Source: Pseudoxanthomonas dokdonensis (lineage in GTDB: Bacteria > Pseudomonadota > Gammaproteobacteria > Xanthomonadales > Xanthomonadaceae). From it: 64,000 nt of DNA. The DNA is taken from positions 186,001 to 250,000 of the forward strand of contig NZ_LDJL01000001.1 of assembly GCF_001431405.1 (NCBI RefSeq), in the 5' to 3' direction. How positions within the stretch are numbered: the first letter of the stretch is position 1; each line of letters opens with the position of its first letter. The notes under the pieces are model-generated. The model was not told the origin of the DNA. It ran no database searches and saw only the letters and a program-made list of their open reading frames with translations. Position numbers and translations under genes: made by a program. Positions 1 through 9,676 of the stretch are shown here, piece by piece.

Positions 1-1425
1 CAGTTCGGCATTGAGGATGCCCGAACCGATGACCTTGTCGACCTTGACCGGGAACGGACGCGCGGTGGCCTTGAGCAGGCCTTCGACCTGCGACGGGCTC
101 AACGGCTTGGGCGCCACCGACTGCATCAGCGCGACCACGCCGACCACGTGCGGGGTCGCCATCGAGGTGCCGGCCATGCCGCCGAAAGCGGGGTCGCCTT
201 CGCTGGTGGTGCTGGCGTTGACGGTCGACCAGACCACGTCGTCAGCGCCGCCGCCACCGCCACCCGGTGCCGACAGATCGACGGTGGCACCGTAGTTGGA
301 GTAGCCGGCGCGCTGGCCAGTCTTGCTGGTCGCACCAATGGTCACTACGTTGCTGCAGCTGGCCGGCGAATGCTGCGCGGCATCGCCATTGTCGTTGCCG
401 GCCGCAACCACGACCGTCGCACCCAGCGATACCGCGGTGTTGATGGCGTCCTGCATGACCTGCGGGCACAACTGGTCCGAACCCAGGCTGAGGTTCAGCA
501 CTTCGGCCGGATTGGGGTTGGCCGGCACGCCGGCAACGCTGCCGCCGGCGGCCCAGATGATCGCATCGGCGACGTCCGAATCGTAACCACCGCAGCGACC
601 GAGCACACGCACCGGCACCACTTTGGCGTTGTAGGCGATGCCGGCGCCGCCAGCGTTGTTGTTGGTGACTTCGGCGATGGTGCCGGAGACGTGGGTACCG
701 TGCCAGCTGCTGTCCTTGGCGGCCTGGCCCGAGTAGCACTCGTTGGCCACGTTCCAGTCACCCAGATCCCAACCACCGGCCACACGCTCATCGTTTTCGC
801 GGCGGGAAACAAAGCTGTCGGTGATGAAGTCGTAACCGGGCAGCAGGTTGGCCACCAGATCCGGATGATGGGTTGCGCCGGTGTCGATCACCGCCACCAC
901 CACGCCTTCGCCGGTGCTCTGCTTCCAGGCTTCGGTCACCCGTGCGCCACCGGCACCGGTGCCGTAATGCCACTGCTGGTACTGGGTCAGATACGGATCG
1001 TTGGGCAGGGCATCGGCGTGCACGCGGCCATCGACGGCGACGTATTCGACATTCGGGTCCGCGGCCAGCGTCTGCATCAGGCTCTGCGCCTGGGCGCGGG
1101 TCATCTTGCGTGATGCGCGAACCACGTTCATGCCCCGGCCGGTGCTGCGCAGGCTGGTCAGGCTGAGGCCGGCGGCCTTGCCCTTGGCAGTGCTCTGGGT
1201 ACCGAAGATTGGCAGCGCGCGGGTCGCCACCGCGTCCAGTGATTTCTGGCGGGCGACAGCCTGGGTCCTGGCGCTGCTGCCGTCCTTGTACTTGACGATG
1301 AAGCGCGGAGTGTTGCTGAGGGTGGCATCGTCCAGTGCGCTGTAATCGATGCGGGCGCCGGCGGCCATCGCCGGGGCGCAGATGCCGGCCAGGATCAGGC
1401 TGAGGGCGGTTTTGCGGATAACCAT
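1..1425 (-). CDS. S8 family (subtilisin-like) secreted serine protease, C-terminus beyond the window
   Basis: The gene starts with ATG at 1425 and stays open for 475 codons to the left edge, so only the C-terminus is missing. Residues 1-21 form a signal peptide ending in an Ala-rich cleavage site, followed by an I9-type propeptide (around residues 35-130). The three subtilase motifs are intact: Asp181 in VIDTGATHHP, His242 in HGTHVSG and Ser421 in GTSMATPH. The protein is expected to be exported by Sec, matured by loss of the propeptide, and to act as an extracellular or cell-surface endopeptidase, like the extracellular proteases of xanthomonads. It lies 72 bases downstream of the trimeric autotransporter gene on the same strand, so cotranscription is possible. 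Family assignment is secure. Substrate is unknown, as is any C-terminal domain (P-domain, PPC or autotransporter barrel) that could lie outside the window. Confidence 0.93.
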   Translation of the reverse strand, partial: MVIRKTALSLILAGICAPAMAAGARIDYSALDDATLSNTPRFIVKYKDGSSARTQAVARQKSLDAVATRALPIFGTQSTAKGKAAGLSLTSLRSTGRGMNVVRASRKMTRAQAQSLMQTLAADPNVEYVAVDGRVHADALPNDPYLTQYQQWHYGTGAGGARVTEAWKQSTGEGVVVAVIDTGATHHPDLVANLLPGYDFITDSFVSRRENDERVAGGWDLGDWNVANECYSGQAAKDSSWHGTHVSGTIAEVTNNNAGGAGIAYNAKVVPVRVLGRCGGYDSDVADAIIWAAGGSVAGVPANPNPAEVLNLSLGSDQLCPQVMQDAINTAVSLGATVVVAAGNDNGDAAQHSPASCSNVVTIGATSKTGQRAGYSNYGATVDLSAPGGGGGGADDVVWSTVNASTTSEGDPAFGGMAGTSMATPHVVGVVALMQSVAPKPLSPSQVEGLLKATARPFPVKVDKVIGSGILNAEL

Positions 1426-1497
1426 GTCGTGATTCCTAAGAAAGGTGTGAAGTGCCGGGGCACCGTTGCGGCACCCCGGTTCAGGTCTTGATGGGTG

Positions 1498-4400
1498 TTA
1501 CAGATCGATGCCGAAACCGACGCCGGCGGAGGTGTCATCGCCGGAGAACGCGCCGCCGATGCTGATGCTGGCGCGCTCGCCAATCTGCTTGCCGTAGCCC
1601 ACCGACAATGCGCTTTCGCCGTTCTGCCAACCGGCACCGACGGCCACGCGGCCACGTGCGCTGCGGCCATTGGCGGCGTTGATCGCCATGTTCATCATCG
1701 CCGAGCTCATCGCGCCCTGACGGTCGATGCGCTGGTCCTGCTCGGCCAGGCGATGATCGATCGACTGGTTGAGCTGGCTGAAGCTGTCATCCCACGATTG
1801 CAGTTTGGAATCGGTGTAGGCATTCGCGCTGGTCAGGGTCTGGGTGGCGGTGCTGTCGGTGTAGCTGTTGGCCGCGGTCAGGGTCTCGGCATCGCCTGCC
1901 TGCATCTGTTCGACGTTGGCGGCATCGGTGGCGGCGGTGCCGGCGGCGACATTGGTCACCCGGCGTTCGTGGCCGGTCGAACCCATCGACACGGTGTTGG
2001 CTTCGCTGGCAACCGAGCCCTGGCCGATGGCCACTGCATTGGCGGCGGTGACCGACGCGCCCTGGCCCACCGCGGTACCGCTGGCGGCGGTGACGCTGCT
2101 GTCGGCGCCTACTGCAACCGAGTTGGTGCCGGCGGCGCTGATGCTGGCGTTGTCACCGACGGCGGTGCTGCCGTCGGCGCCGATGACCGCACCATTGCCG
2201 ATGGCGGTGTCCCGTCCGTCGGTTGCCATGCTGCCGTCACCCATCGCCAGGCCCTTGCCGCCACCGCGTGGCACGCCACCACTTGCCGGATTACCCGACG
2301 GTGCGTTTTCCAGCGTGGTCACCCGTGCGGCCAGACCGTCGTACGTCGAGTTGATCTTGCCAATCAGGCTGTCCACGCCTGCGAATGCATCACCCACGTT
2401 GCCGTAGGTGGCTCCGCCCAACATGTAGCTTGGCGCTGACAGCATGCCGTTCACGTCCAGGGTAGCGCCACCACCGAATGCGGAGGCCACGCCATTGAGC
2501 TGGGCCACGCCATCGGCGCCGACCGCGACCAGTGCGTTGTTCAATTGCGCCAGGTTCACCGCATCGGTGTCGTCGGTACCGGCCGCCACATTGGTGATCT
2601 GGCGTTCGTAACCCACCGAACCCACCGACACCGTGTTGGCCCGGTCAGCGACCGAGTACGCACCCAGCGCCACCGAATCGTCTTCCAGGGCGATGCTGTT
2701 GTAACCCAGGGACACGCTGTTGGCACCGAGAGCGAACGCACTGGTACCGGCGGCCAGGCTGGCTTCACCACCCGCATAGGCGTAAGCACCCAATGCGGTG
2801 GCATTGCTCATGTCAGCCACGCTGCCGTTGCCATACGCAGAGGCCGAATCAGCCATTGCCTGAGCGGCATTGCCATAGGCGGCCGCGCCGTCTGCCCATG
2901 CGATGGAACTGGAACCGCTGGCGATTGCATTCGCAGCGGTGGCCTGGGCTCCGGATCCGATGGCAATGGCCTGCTCACCATTGACGTACGACTGGGTACC
3001 GATGGCCAACGCATTGCTGAAGGTATCGCCCCGGTCCTCGCCAATCTTGGCTCCGGTACCGATGGCCGTATTGCCAGTGCCCCACCCACCCCAGACCTCA
3101 GCGCCATGGCCAAAGGCGATGTCATCATCGTAGGTGGCCAGCGAGTTGTCCCCGAAGGCCATCCCGTAACGGCCATAAGCGATGCTGGCGTTGCCGATGG
3201 CCACCGAGAATGCATCGTGGGTCAGGCTGTCCAGGCCAATTGCGATGCTGGCGTGGCCCGCTGCATACGAGCGGAAGCCAACTGCAACGTTGCCGTTGAC
3301 CACGGTCGGATCGGTATCGTTGTAGGTGTTCCAATACGGGTCAGTGATCGCGCTGTCACCGCCCGCGGTTCGTGCCGCCGGGCCAATTGCGGTGTCATAG
3401 TTGCCCCAGCCGCTGGCGCCACCACCGAACACCTGCGAGCCATAACCCAAAGAAGCCGCACGGCCATAGGAGCTGCTCAGACGGGGTGCTTTGGGAGCAT
3501 TGCCCCTGGCGAGATCGATATCAAGGAAACCGCCCACTGCCGTTGAATTGGTTCCGACCGAGTAGGTGAAATTACCAATCGCGGTGCTGCCAGGGCCATA
3601 GGCGGTGGCACTGTAGCCAAATGCCGAGCCGGTCCCGCTGACGGCTGCCGCGCTGTTACCGACCACCGTGTTGTTCTGGTCCTTGTAAATCACACCGAGC
3701 TGCTTATGTCCGTCCGCATCCAGAATCGGGACGCCGCGTTCGTCATAAAGCCCGAGGACACGATCGCCCAGTGTCGTAGCACTCGCACCGATAACCACGT
3801 TGCCGGTGCCTTGAGAGGATGCGGCATTGCCGACCACAACCGAGTTGGTCGCTGGGCGATAGTCGTAGGTGATATTGTTGTCGCCGTACTGGTAGAGCCA
3901 GTTGCCTACTTTGGCTTCAGCCTTGGCGCCGGTACCAATGACGATGGTGCCGTTACCGTTGGCGCGGGCGCCATTGCCCATGGCAATGCCATTCTGGTTG
4001 GCGCCGGTGACGGTGGTGGTCACCAGCGTGGTGACACCGGCGGCGGTGGTCGACGTGGTCGTCATCGTCGACTGTTCAACCGATGCCCCGGAGCCGAAGG
4101 CAAGGTTGTTGGCGCCGTTGGTACGAGCGCCATTGCCCAATGCCACGCTGCCACCGTTGTTACCGGTGGCCGCCACGGTGTCGGTGGTGGTCGTCGCCGG
4201 GTCCGGCTGGGTCGGGTTGTTGAAGACGGTGGTCTTGACCGTGGTCGTCTTCACTGCCTGGGTCTTGCTCTGGTTGCCGATGGCCATGCTGTTGTCCTGG
4301 CCTGCCACCGAATTCACGCCGATGGCGGTGGCGTTGGCACCGACGGCCTGGGCGGCGGCGCCCAGCGCGGTCGAACCGGCGCCGGCGGCCCAGGTGATCT

Positions 4401-4701
4401 CATTGGCGTCAACCAGGCCGTCGCCGTCCAGGTCCACCCACGAACCGACCGCGGTCGCGTTCTTGCCATCGGCCTTGGCCTCGGCACCGGTGGCGATGGA
4501 TGCGTCGCCGTTGGCCTGGGCGCCCGGACCGCAGGCCAGCGCATCGGCGCCGGCGGCGGTGCTGTCGACGGCGACGGGATTACCGTTCTCGTCCACCAGC
4601 TGGCAGCTGGTGCCGGCGTACAATGGCAGTGACATGGCGGACAGCAGGGCGGCGGTCAGCACGCGGCGGCGCAGGTGTTGGGCAGTTGGCTTACGGGGCA
4701 T
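1498..4701 (-). CDS. YadA-like trimeric autotransporter adhesin
   Basis: Product of about 1067 residues. The ATG at 4701 was chosen because it begins a signal peptide (MPRKPTAQHL, then a hydrophobic stretch ending near Ala29); the frame is open further upstream, but that extension lacks a sensible N-terminus. The passenger is built of many YadA head repeats (AIGxxxxA, SVALGxxS patterns). Two neck modules of the form VSxGSxGxERxxTNVAAGTxxTDAxN occur, followed by a short Thr/Ala/Ser coiled stalk and a C-terminal YadA anchor ending in GFGIDL. Family knowledge: such proteins trimerise, insert a 12-strand barrel in the outer membrane and bind host matrix or other cells. Residues 90-101 make a textbook EF-hand loop (DLDGDGLVDANE) inside the head, which is unusual. 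An S8 protease gene follows directly. Ligand unknown. Confidence 0.93.
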   Translation of the reverse strand: MPRKPTAQHLRRRVLTAALLSAMSLPLYAGTSCQLVDENGNPVAVDSTAAGADALACGPGAQANGDASIATGAEAKADGKNATAVGSWVDLDGDGLVDANEITWAAGAGSTALGAAAQAVGANATAIGVNSVAGQDNSMAIGNQSKTQAVKTTTVKTTVFNNPTQPDPATTTTDTVAATGNNGGSVALGNGARTNGANNLAFGSGASVEQSTMTTTSTTAAGVTTLVTTTVTGANQNGIAMGNGARANGNGTIVIGTGAKAEAKVGNWLYQYGDNNITYDYRPATNSVVVGNAASSQGTGNVVIGASATTLGDRVLGLYDERGVPILDADGHKQLGVIYKDQNNTVVGNSAAAVSGTGSAFGYSATAYGPGSTAIGNFTYSVGTNSTAVGGFLDIDLARGNAPKAPRLSSSYGRAASLGYGSQVFGGGASGWGNYDTAIGPAARTAGGDSAITDPYWNTYNDTDPTVVNGNVAVGFRSYAAGHASIAIGLDSLTHDAFSVAIGNASIAYGRYGMAFGDNSLATYDDDIAFGHGAEVWGGWGTGNTAIGTGAKIGEDRGDTFSNALAIGTQSYVNGEQAIAIGSGAQATAANAIASGSSSIAWADGAAAYGNAAQAMADSASAYGNGSVADMSNATALGAYAYAGGEASLAAGTSAFALGANSVSLGYNSIALEDDSVALGAYSVADRANTVSVGSVGYERQITNVAAGTDDTDAVNLAQLNNALVAVGADGVAQLNGVASAFGGGATLDVNGMLSAPSYMLGGATYGNVGDAFAGVDSLIGKINSTYDGLAARVTTLENAPSGNPASGGVPRGGGKGLAMGDGSMATDGRDTAIGNGAVIGADGSTAVGDNASISAAGTNSVAVGADSSVTAASGTAVGQGASVTAANAVAIGQGSVASEANTVSMGSTGHERRVTNVAAGTAATDAANVEQMQAGDAETLTAANSYTDSTATQTLTSANAYTDSKLQSWDDSFSQLNQSIDHRLAEQDQRIDRQGAMSSAMMNMAINAANGRSARGRVAVGAGWQNGESALSVGYGKQIGERASISIGGAFSGDDTSAGVGFGIDL

Positions 4702-5136
4702 GTTGGCTCTCGGTTGGATGAATGGGGGGTGGTCACTGGCGGCCGTCCGATGCCGCACCTCTCCCCTCCAACGTCGCTCCGTCTGCCTCGACCGGCTTGA
4801 AAACTTGATGACAACGCATGCCAGCTCCATCACAGAGTGATGACAGAACCGCGACAAAGTCATGAATTGCTTGGAATTTTGATTAACCGCTTGCTGAACA
4901 GGGCTGTGAGAAAGTCGTTTCCGGCGGCCTCTGCCCGGCCGCGCAACCGACCGCGTCCGCGGGCCGTCGACCAGCGGATCTGCCCGCCAGGTCGCCGCGA
5001 CAGACGCCGCACGAATCCGCCCACGCTGCTGCCGGCCATCACCTTGCCGCTCACCTGCCGATGGTTATGATGGCCGGGCCACCAAGGTCGGGCGCCAGCG
5101 GGCGCCGGCCGGCTTCCCCGCAAAAGGAGTGTTGCC
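4702..5136. other. Divergent intergenic region between adhesin and lipoprotein
   Basis: This 435-base stretch separates the adhesin gene (minus) from the lipoprotein gene (plus) and must carry both promoters. I find no convincing gene in it. A 6-bp inverted repeat with a 3-base spacer (CATCAC-AGA-GTGATG) lies at 4828-4842, about 130 bases upstream of the adhesin start, next to the AT-richest part (4855-4890). It could be an operator, but no regulator is encoded nearby. No clear -35/-10 pair was recognised. Confidence 0.4.
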
Positions 5137-7767
5137 ATGAAGTTCCATCCCCTTGTCGTCAGCCTGCTGGGTGCCAGCCTGTGGCTGTCGGCCTGCGCGA
5201 CTGATCCGGCCCCAGCCACCGCCAGTGTCGCCAATGCCAGCAGCGCCACGCCCGCCACGGCGACTGCGGCTACTGCCGACAACGCCGACGTCCATATCGA
5301 TGCCCGCCCGTTCCCGCGCCAGTTCCAGCAGGGCGGCAGTGATTTCAGCATCCACCAGCCGCAGTACGACCAGTGGCAGGACGATCAGCTGAAGGGCCGT
5401 TTCGTGCTGTCGGTCGCCACCGGCAGCCACGCCGATGCCCAGGGCAAGCAGCAGGACGCATTTGATTACGGGGTGGTGCAGTTCAGCGCCCGCACCCAGA
5501 TAGACAAGGAGGCGCGCGCGGTGGTGCTCAGCGATCTGCAGCTGGGCCCGGTCAGCTTCCCGACCGCCAAGGACAAGGAAGCCAGCTATCTGCAACTGGT
5601 CAAGAGCACTTTGCAGCCGGGCAAGACGCTGACGGTGTCACTGGATCAGCTGGAGTCGTCACTGGCTCTGTCGGCCATCGACAGCCGGCAGACCTCACTG
5701 CCGGTCAGCAACCAGCCGCCGGAGATCATCTTCCGCCAGGCACCGGCGGTGCTGGTGCAGATTGATGGCACGCCGACCCTGCGCGCGGCCGGCGGCGGGG
5801 TCGAACGGATCATCAACAGCCGCTCACTGCTGCTCAAGCAGGACAACCGCTATTACCTGTACCTGGCCGGCCATTGGGCCAGCGCCGCCGCGTTGCAGGG
5901 ACCATGGAGCGCCGCCGGCAACGTCGATGCCGCCTTGCAGAAGGCGATGCAGCAGGCAGTCGCTGCGCAGCAGGTCGATACCCTGGAACAGGCCCCGGAT
6001 GACCTCAAGCAGGCCTTCGCCAGCGGGCAACTGCCCGACATCAGCGTGCGCAGCCATCCGGCCGAGTTGATCACCACCCAGGGCGAACCCAGCTTCAGCG
6101 AGATCGCCGGCACCCGCCTCAGCTATGTCGACAACACCGGCGCCGATGTCTTTGTCGATGCCGCCCAGGACTACAGCTGGTACGCGCTGGTCTCCGGGCG
6201 CTGGTTCTCCGCCGCCAGCAGCCAGGGGCCATGGCAACACGTGGCCGCCAGTGCGCTGCCGGCCGACTTCAGCAAGATTCCCGCCGACAGCGAGAAGAGT
6301 GGCGTGCTGGCGTCGATTCCCGGCACCCCGGAATCACGCGAGGCGCTGATCGCCAACAGCATTCCGCAGACCGCCAGCGTCGACCGCAATGGTCCGAAAC
6401 TCGATGTGCCCTACGACGGCAAGCCGGAGTTCAAGCCGATTGCCGGCACCGCGCTGCAATACGCCTGGAACACGCCGGTGCCGGTGATCCGGGTCGATGG
6501 CCAGCACTTCTACGCGGTCGACAAAGGCGTATGGTTCGCCGCCGCCGCCGCGACCGGCCCGTGGTCGGTGGCCGACAGCGTGCCGCAGGTGATCTACACC
6601 ATCCCGACCAGTTCGCCGCTGCATTACGTCACCTACGTGCGTGTCTACGGCAGCACCGACGATGTGGTCTACGTCGGTTACACGCCGGGTTATTACGGCA
6701 CCGTGGTCAACAACGACGTGGTCGTCTACGGCACCGGCTATGGCTGCGACCCGTGGCTGGGCGCGTACTGGTACGGCTGCCCGGCAACTTACGGCATGGG
6801 CGTGTACTTCGGCTGGAATCCCTGGGTCGGCTGGACCTTCGGCTGGGGCTGGGGCTTCTACGCCGGCTGGTACGGACCGTACAGCCCGTGGTGGGGTCCG
6901 TGGTACGGACCGGCCTATCCGTGGGGCTGGTGGGGCGGCGGCGCCGCGGCCTGGAATGTCTACGGTCACTGGGGCAATGCCGCCGTGCGCGGCACCGCCG
7001 CCGCCTGGGCCAATCCGTGGACCGGCAACTACGGCCGCGCGGCACGCGGTGGCTTCTACAACGAACGCACCGGCGGCCAAGGCATCGGCAGGGCCGGCAT
7101 CAATACCAACGTCTACACCGGCACCACCCGGGCCGGCGCGCAGGGCATCCGCTACAACCCGCAGACCGGGCGGGTGGTGTCCGGTGGCGCGGTTGCGGCC
7201 AGCAATGCCTATACCGGGCGCGCCGGCGCAGCGGGCAATCGCAGCGTGGTCAACACCAATACCGGACGCATCACCAATGAGCGCGGCGCCGCTGTCTCCG
7301 GCCCGGCCGGTGCCGCCGGCGCCGGTGCCTTCAACAGCGATGGCGCGCGGGTCGATGCCGCCGGCGCCGGTGGTTTCCACTACAACGCCGACAGCGGCAC
7401 CCTGAATAGCGGCGGCGCGGTCAAGATCAACGACAACGTGTTTGCCGGCAAGGATGGCAACGTCTACCGCTACAATGATGGCAACTGGCAGCAGGTGACG
7501 CGTCCGGACCGCAACGGTTCGGCCACCCTGCCGGCACAGGCCGGCAATCTGGATCGTGACCGCATCGCCCGTGATCGTGGCGAACAGCGGCTGCAGGGTG
7601 AACTGGCGCGGCCGTCACCCTACCAGCGCCAGCAGCAATACCAGCGGCCACAATCACGTCCGGTGGGCGGCTATCGCGGCAACCTCGGCGCACGTCCGGC
7701 CGGTGGCTTCCATGGCGGCGGTGGTTTCCGCGGTGGCGGCTTCAGGGGTGGTGGCTTCCGCCGTTGA
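5137..7767 (+). CDS. Large lipoprotein with Trp/Gly/Tyr-rich domain, function unknown
   Basis: Product of 876 residues. The start ATG is preceded by AAAAGGAG. Residues 1-20 form a lipoprotein signal with the lipobox LSAC (Cys20), followed by a low-complexity Ala/Thr linker, so the mature protein is probably an outer-membrane or periplasmic lipoprotein. The first half shows repeating units in which a Trp-containing turn (SGRWFSAASSQGPW, GVWFAAAAATGPW and a similar earlier unit) recurs. Residues roughly 515-640 are extremely rich in Trp, Gly and Tyr (for example WGWGFYAGWYGPYSPWWG). A Gly/Ala/Asn repeat region follows, and the last 35 residues are Gly/Arg/Phe-rich. Related proteins in xanthomonads are sometimes annotated as carbohydrate-binding family V/XII; I could not verify that. 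A strong terminator follows at 7791-7819. Function is not assigned. Confidence 0.85.
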   Translation: MKFHPLVVSLLGASLWLSACATDPAPATASVANASSATPATATAATADNADVHIDARPFPRQFQQGGSDFSIHQPQYDQWQDDQLKGRFVLSVATGSHADAQGKQQDAFDYGVVQFSARTQIDKEARAVVLSDLQLGPVSFPTAKDKEASYLQLVKSTLQPGKTLTVSLDQLESSLALSAIDSRQTSLPVSNQPPEIIFRQAPAVLVQIDGTPTLRAAGGGVERIINSRSLLLKQDNRYYLYLAGHWASAAALQGPWSAAGNVDAALQKAMQQAVAAQQVDTLEQAPDDLKQAFASGQLPDISVRSHPAELITTQGEPSFSEIAGTRLSYVDNTGADVFVDAAQDYSWYALVSGRWFSAASSQGPWQHVAASALPADFSKIPADSEKSGVLASIPGTPESREALIANSIPQTASVDRNGPKLDVPYDGKPEFKPIAGTALQYAWNTPVPVIRVDGQHFYAVDKGVWFAAAAATGPWSVADSVPQVIYTIPTSSPLHYVTYVRVYGSTDDVVYVGYTPGYYGTVVNNDVVVYGTGYGCDPWLGAYWYGCPATYGMGVYFGWNPWVGWTFGWGWGFYAGWYGPYSPWWGPWYGPAYPWGWWGGGAAAWNVYGHWGNAAVRGTAAAWANPWTGNYGRAARGGFYNERTGGQGIGRAGINTNVYTGTTRAGAQGIRYNPQTGRVVSGGAVAASNAYTGRAGAAGNRSVVNTNTGRITNERGAAVSGPAGAAGAGAFNSDGARVDAAGAGGFHYNADSGTLNSGGAVKINDNVFAGKDGNVYRYNDGNWQQVTRPDRNGSATLPAQAGNLDRDRIARDRGEQRLQGELARPSPYQRQQQYQRPQSRPVGGYRGNLGARPAGGFHGGGGFRGGGFRGGGFRR

Positions 7768-7790
7768 TGGCCGAGCCTGCATGAAACAAG

Positions 7791-7819
7791 AGACCCCGCC
7801 TGAAGCGGGGTCTTTTTTT
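7791..7819. terminator. Bidirectional Rho-independent terminator
   Basis: A perfect 8-bp stem (GACCCCGC / GCGGGGTC) with a 5-base loop is followed by seven T on the plus strand. It sits between the convergent lipoprotein gene (ends 7767) and the minus-strand operon that ends at 7853. The preceding AAACAAGA offers only a weak U-tract for minus-strand transcription. Confidence 0.9.
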
Positions 7820-7852
7820 GTTCTGCGGTGGTGGCACTCGATAATCCAAGCG

Positions 7853-9676
7853 CTATGACTGCGGCAAGCGCCGGCCAAACCGGCTGCGCTCGAACCACCA
7901 GCCCAGCGCGGCCAGCAACAGCCAGGCCAGCCACCACGGCCAGGGATTGCCCGGCTGCGGTTTGCCTGCGCCGGCAGTGGCTGCGGCGGCAGGCAATGAT
8001 GCCAGTTGCGCGCTGGCCTGTTGCACCCGCGCGCGCTGCAAGGTGGTGCCGCTGTCGGCTGGATAGACAAACAAAGCCTGCTCATCCTTGCCCTGACGCA
8101 ACACATGCCAACCGGCCTGTTGCGGCCAATAGCCGGCGCAACGACGAGTGCCGGTGACGGGATCGATCAGCAACCGTGTGGCCGCACCGGTGGGGTCGGT
8201 GATCCGGGCATCGTCGCCGAGCTGGCACAGGGCGATGCGATCGCCCTGCCAGATCGGCTCGTTCGCCGCCGCTGACGCTTGCGACTTGTCGACCCGCGCC
8301 AGCGTGGACAGCGCTTCGCTCCACAGGCGTGCATGGCGATCACCATGCCCCGCCAGCACCAGGGTGAAGGTATCGCTCAATGGCCACAGCGCAACCCTGC
8401 CCTGGCCGTGCGCGCGCCAGGCTGCCAGCACCTGGCCCTTGTCGCCAGCCAGCAACGGCACGCTGTCATCACTTGGCAGGCGCAGCCGGCGCACGCTCAA
8501 CGATGAGGCTTGAGCGGCCGAGTTTGCCGCGTCGTCGGTCGTCGCCATGTCCGCATCCGGCGCCAGACGGACGCGGTCGATGACGGCGCCATTGCCGGTG
8601 ACCGGCAATCCCAGCGCTTGCCATTGCTGTCGCTGCGCTGCGGTGAGCGCCGCGGTCGCCCGCAGCAACAAGCCCATGCCTTCGGATACGGCCTGGTTGA
8701 TCGCGGCACGCGCGCCAGCACCGAGCTGCGACCAGGCGCGGTCGTCGATGATCAGCAGATCGAAGGCCTTCAAACCCTCGCGATCGACCCGCACCGTCGC
8801 ATCGCCAAGTTGCGCACCGCCGCCGGCATCGATCCGAACCTGCAGGTCAATGCCGGCATCACTGGCCCAGCGCCGCAGGTATTTCAATTCCGGATTGGCG
8901 GCGCCGGCCAGCAGCAGCACCCGCGGTTGCCGGTATGGCAGCACCTGCAGCGGAACCGGCAGCTGTTCGATGCGCTGGCCTTTGTCGTCGAGCAGGCGCA
9001 GCTCGAACAACATGCGACCGGTGCTGCGGGCCACCCCATGTAACTGGAAATGACCGCTGCGCGGCAGCGTTTGCCGGTCGACCAGGTGTCCGCCGGGATC
9101 GCGCAGCTGCAACACTGCCGCTGCGCGCGTGCTGGCATGGCCGCTGACCACGAACCGTCCGCCCGCCGCCAACGCGGGCGGCAGTTGCAGCGCATCGATG
9201 CCATTCGGCAATGGCGGCACCTGCAACTGCAATGACAGCGGTTGCCAGCCATCACGGTCGCGAGCGATCAGTCCGTCACCGACGACGCTGATGCTGGAGG
9301 TGCCCGGATACGCGCGCAACGCACTGGCCAGATCCGGGAAACGTTTTGCCGCGCTGTCCGGTCCGGCCTCTGGCAACGCCACCCGCACTTCTCCAGCGCC
9401 AGTGTCGCGGCTCGATGACTGCACTGCGTCAGCATGTGCGGTCGATACCCGCATATGTCCGGCGCGGGTCGCGATGTCCGGCGGAAACAAGGCCAGGTAC
9501 AGCAGGCCGGCCAGCAATGGCTGCAGCAGCAACAGCAATGCCACTCGCCAGTGGCGCGCGCGTTGCGTGGGCCCGGCGCGCCATTGCCAGTAACCGATCC
9601 GCACGCAGGACAGAACACTGAGCAGCAGCAGGGCGGCCATGGCAATCGCCGCGCTGGCCGGCATTGGCATGTTCAT
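7853..9676 (-). CDS. Membrane protein of the MoxR/BatA operon, last gene
   Basis: Product of 607 residues. The start ATG at 9676 overlaps the stop of the upstream gene in an ATGA, which favours it over the longer open frame. Two hydrophobic segments lie at the N-terminus (about residues 8-30 and 42-62) and one at the C-terminus (WPWWLAWLLLAALGWW), followed by a short Arg-rich tail. The large middle part is therefore probably periplasmic or forms a soluble domain. Around its centre (VLLLAGAANPELKYLRRWASD and FDLLIIDDRAWSQL) it resembles the class I glutamine-amidotransferase-like fold often seen with BatA-type proteins, apparently without an obvious catalytic Cys. Its place as the last gene after MoxR, DUF58, BatA and DUF4175 genes suggests a shared envelope function, which is inferred only from context. 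Confidence 0.8.
   Translation of the reverse strand: MNMPMPASAAIAMAALLLLSVLSCVRIGYWQWRAGPTQRARHWRVALLLLLQPLLAGLLYLALFPPDIATRAGHMRVSTAHADAVQSSSRDTGAGEVRVALPEAGPDSAAKRFPDLASALRAYPGTSSISVVGDGLIARDRDGWQPLSLQLQVPPLPNGIDALQLPPALAAGGRFVVSGHASTRAAAVLQLRDPGGHLVDRQTLPRSGHFQLHGVARSTGRMLFELRLLDDKGQRIEQLPVPLQVLPYRQPRVLLLAGAANPELKYLRRWASDAGIDLQVRIDAGGGAQLGDATVRVDREGLKAFDLLIIDDRAWSQLGAGARAAINQAVSEGMGLLLRATAALTAAQRQQWQALGLPVTGNGAVIDRVRLAPDADMATTDDAANSAAQASSLSVRRLRLPSDDSVPLLAGDKGQVLAAWRAHGQGRVALWPLSDTFTLVLAGHGDRHARLWSEALSTLARVDKSQASAAANEPIWQGDRIALCQLGDDARITDPTGAATRLLIDPVTGTRRCAGYWPQQAGWHVLRQGKDEQALFVYPADSGTTLQRARVQQASAQLASLPAAAATAGAGKPQPGNPWPWWLAWLLLAALGWWFERSRFGRRLPQS

Noticed and set aside
1495-4840. Long open frames of over 300 codons opposite the adhesin gene
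   Set aside because: They are antisense to repetitive GC-rich adhesin code, lack family motifs and have Gly/Ala/Val/His-rich compositions typical of mirrored frames.
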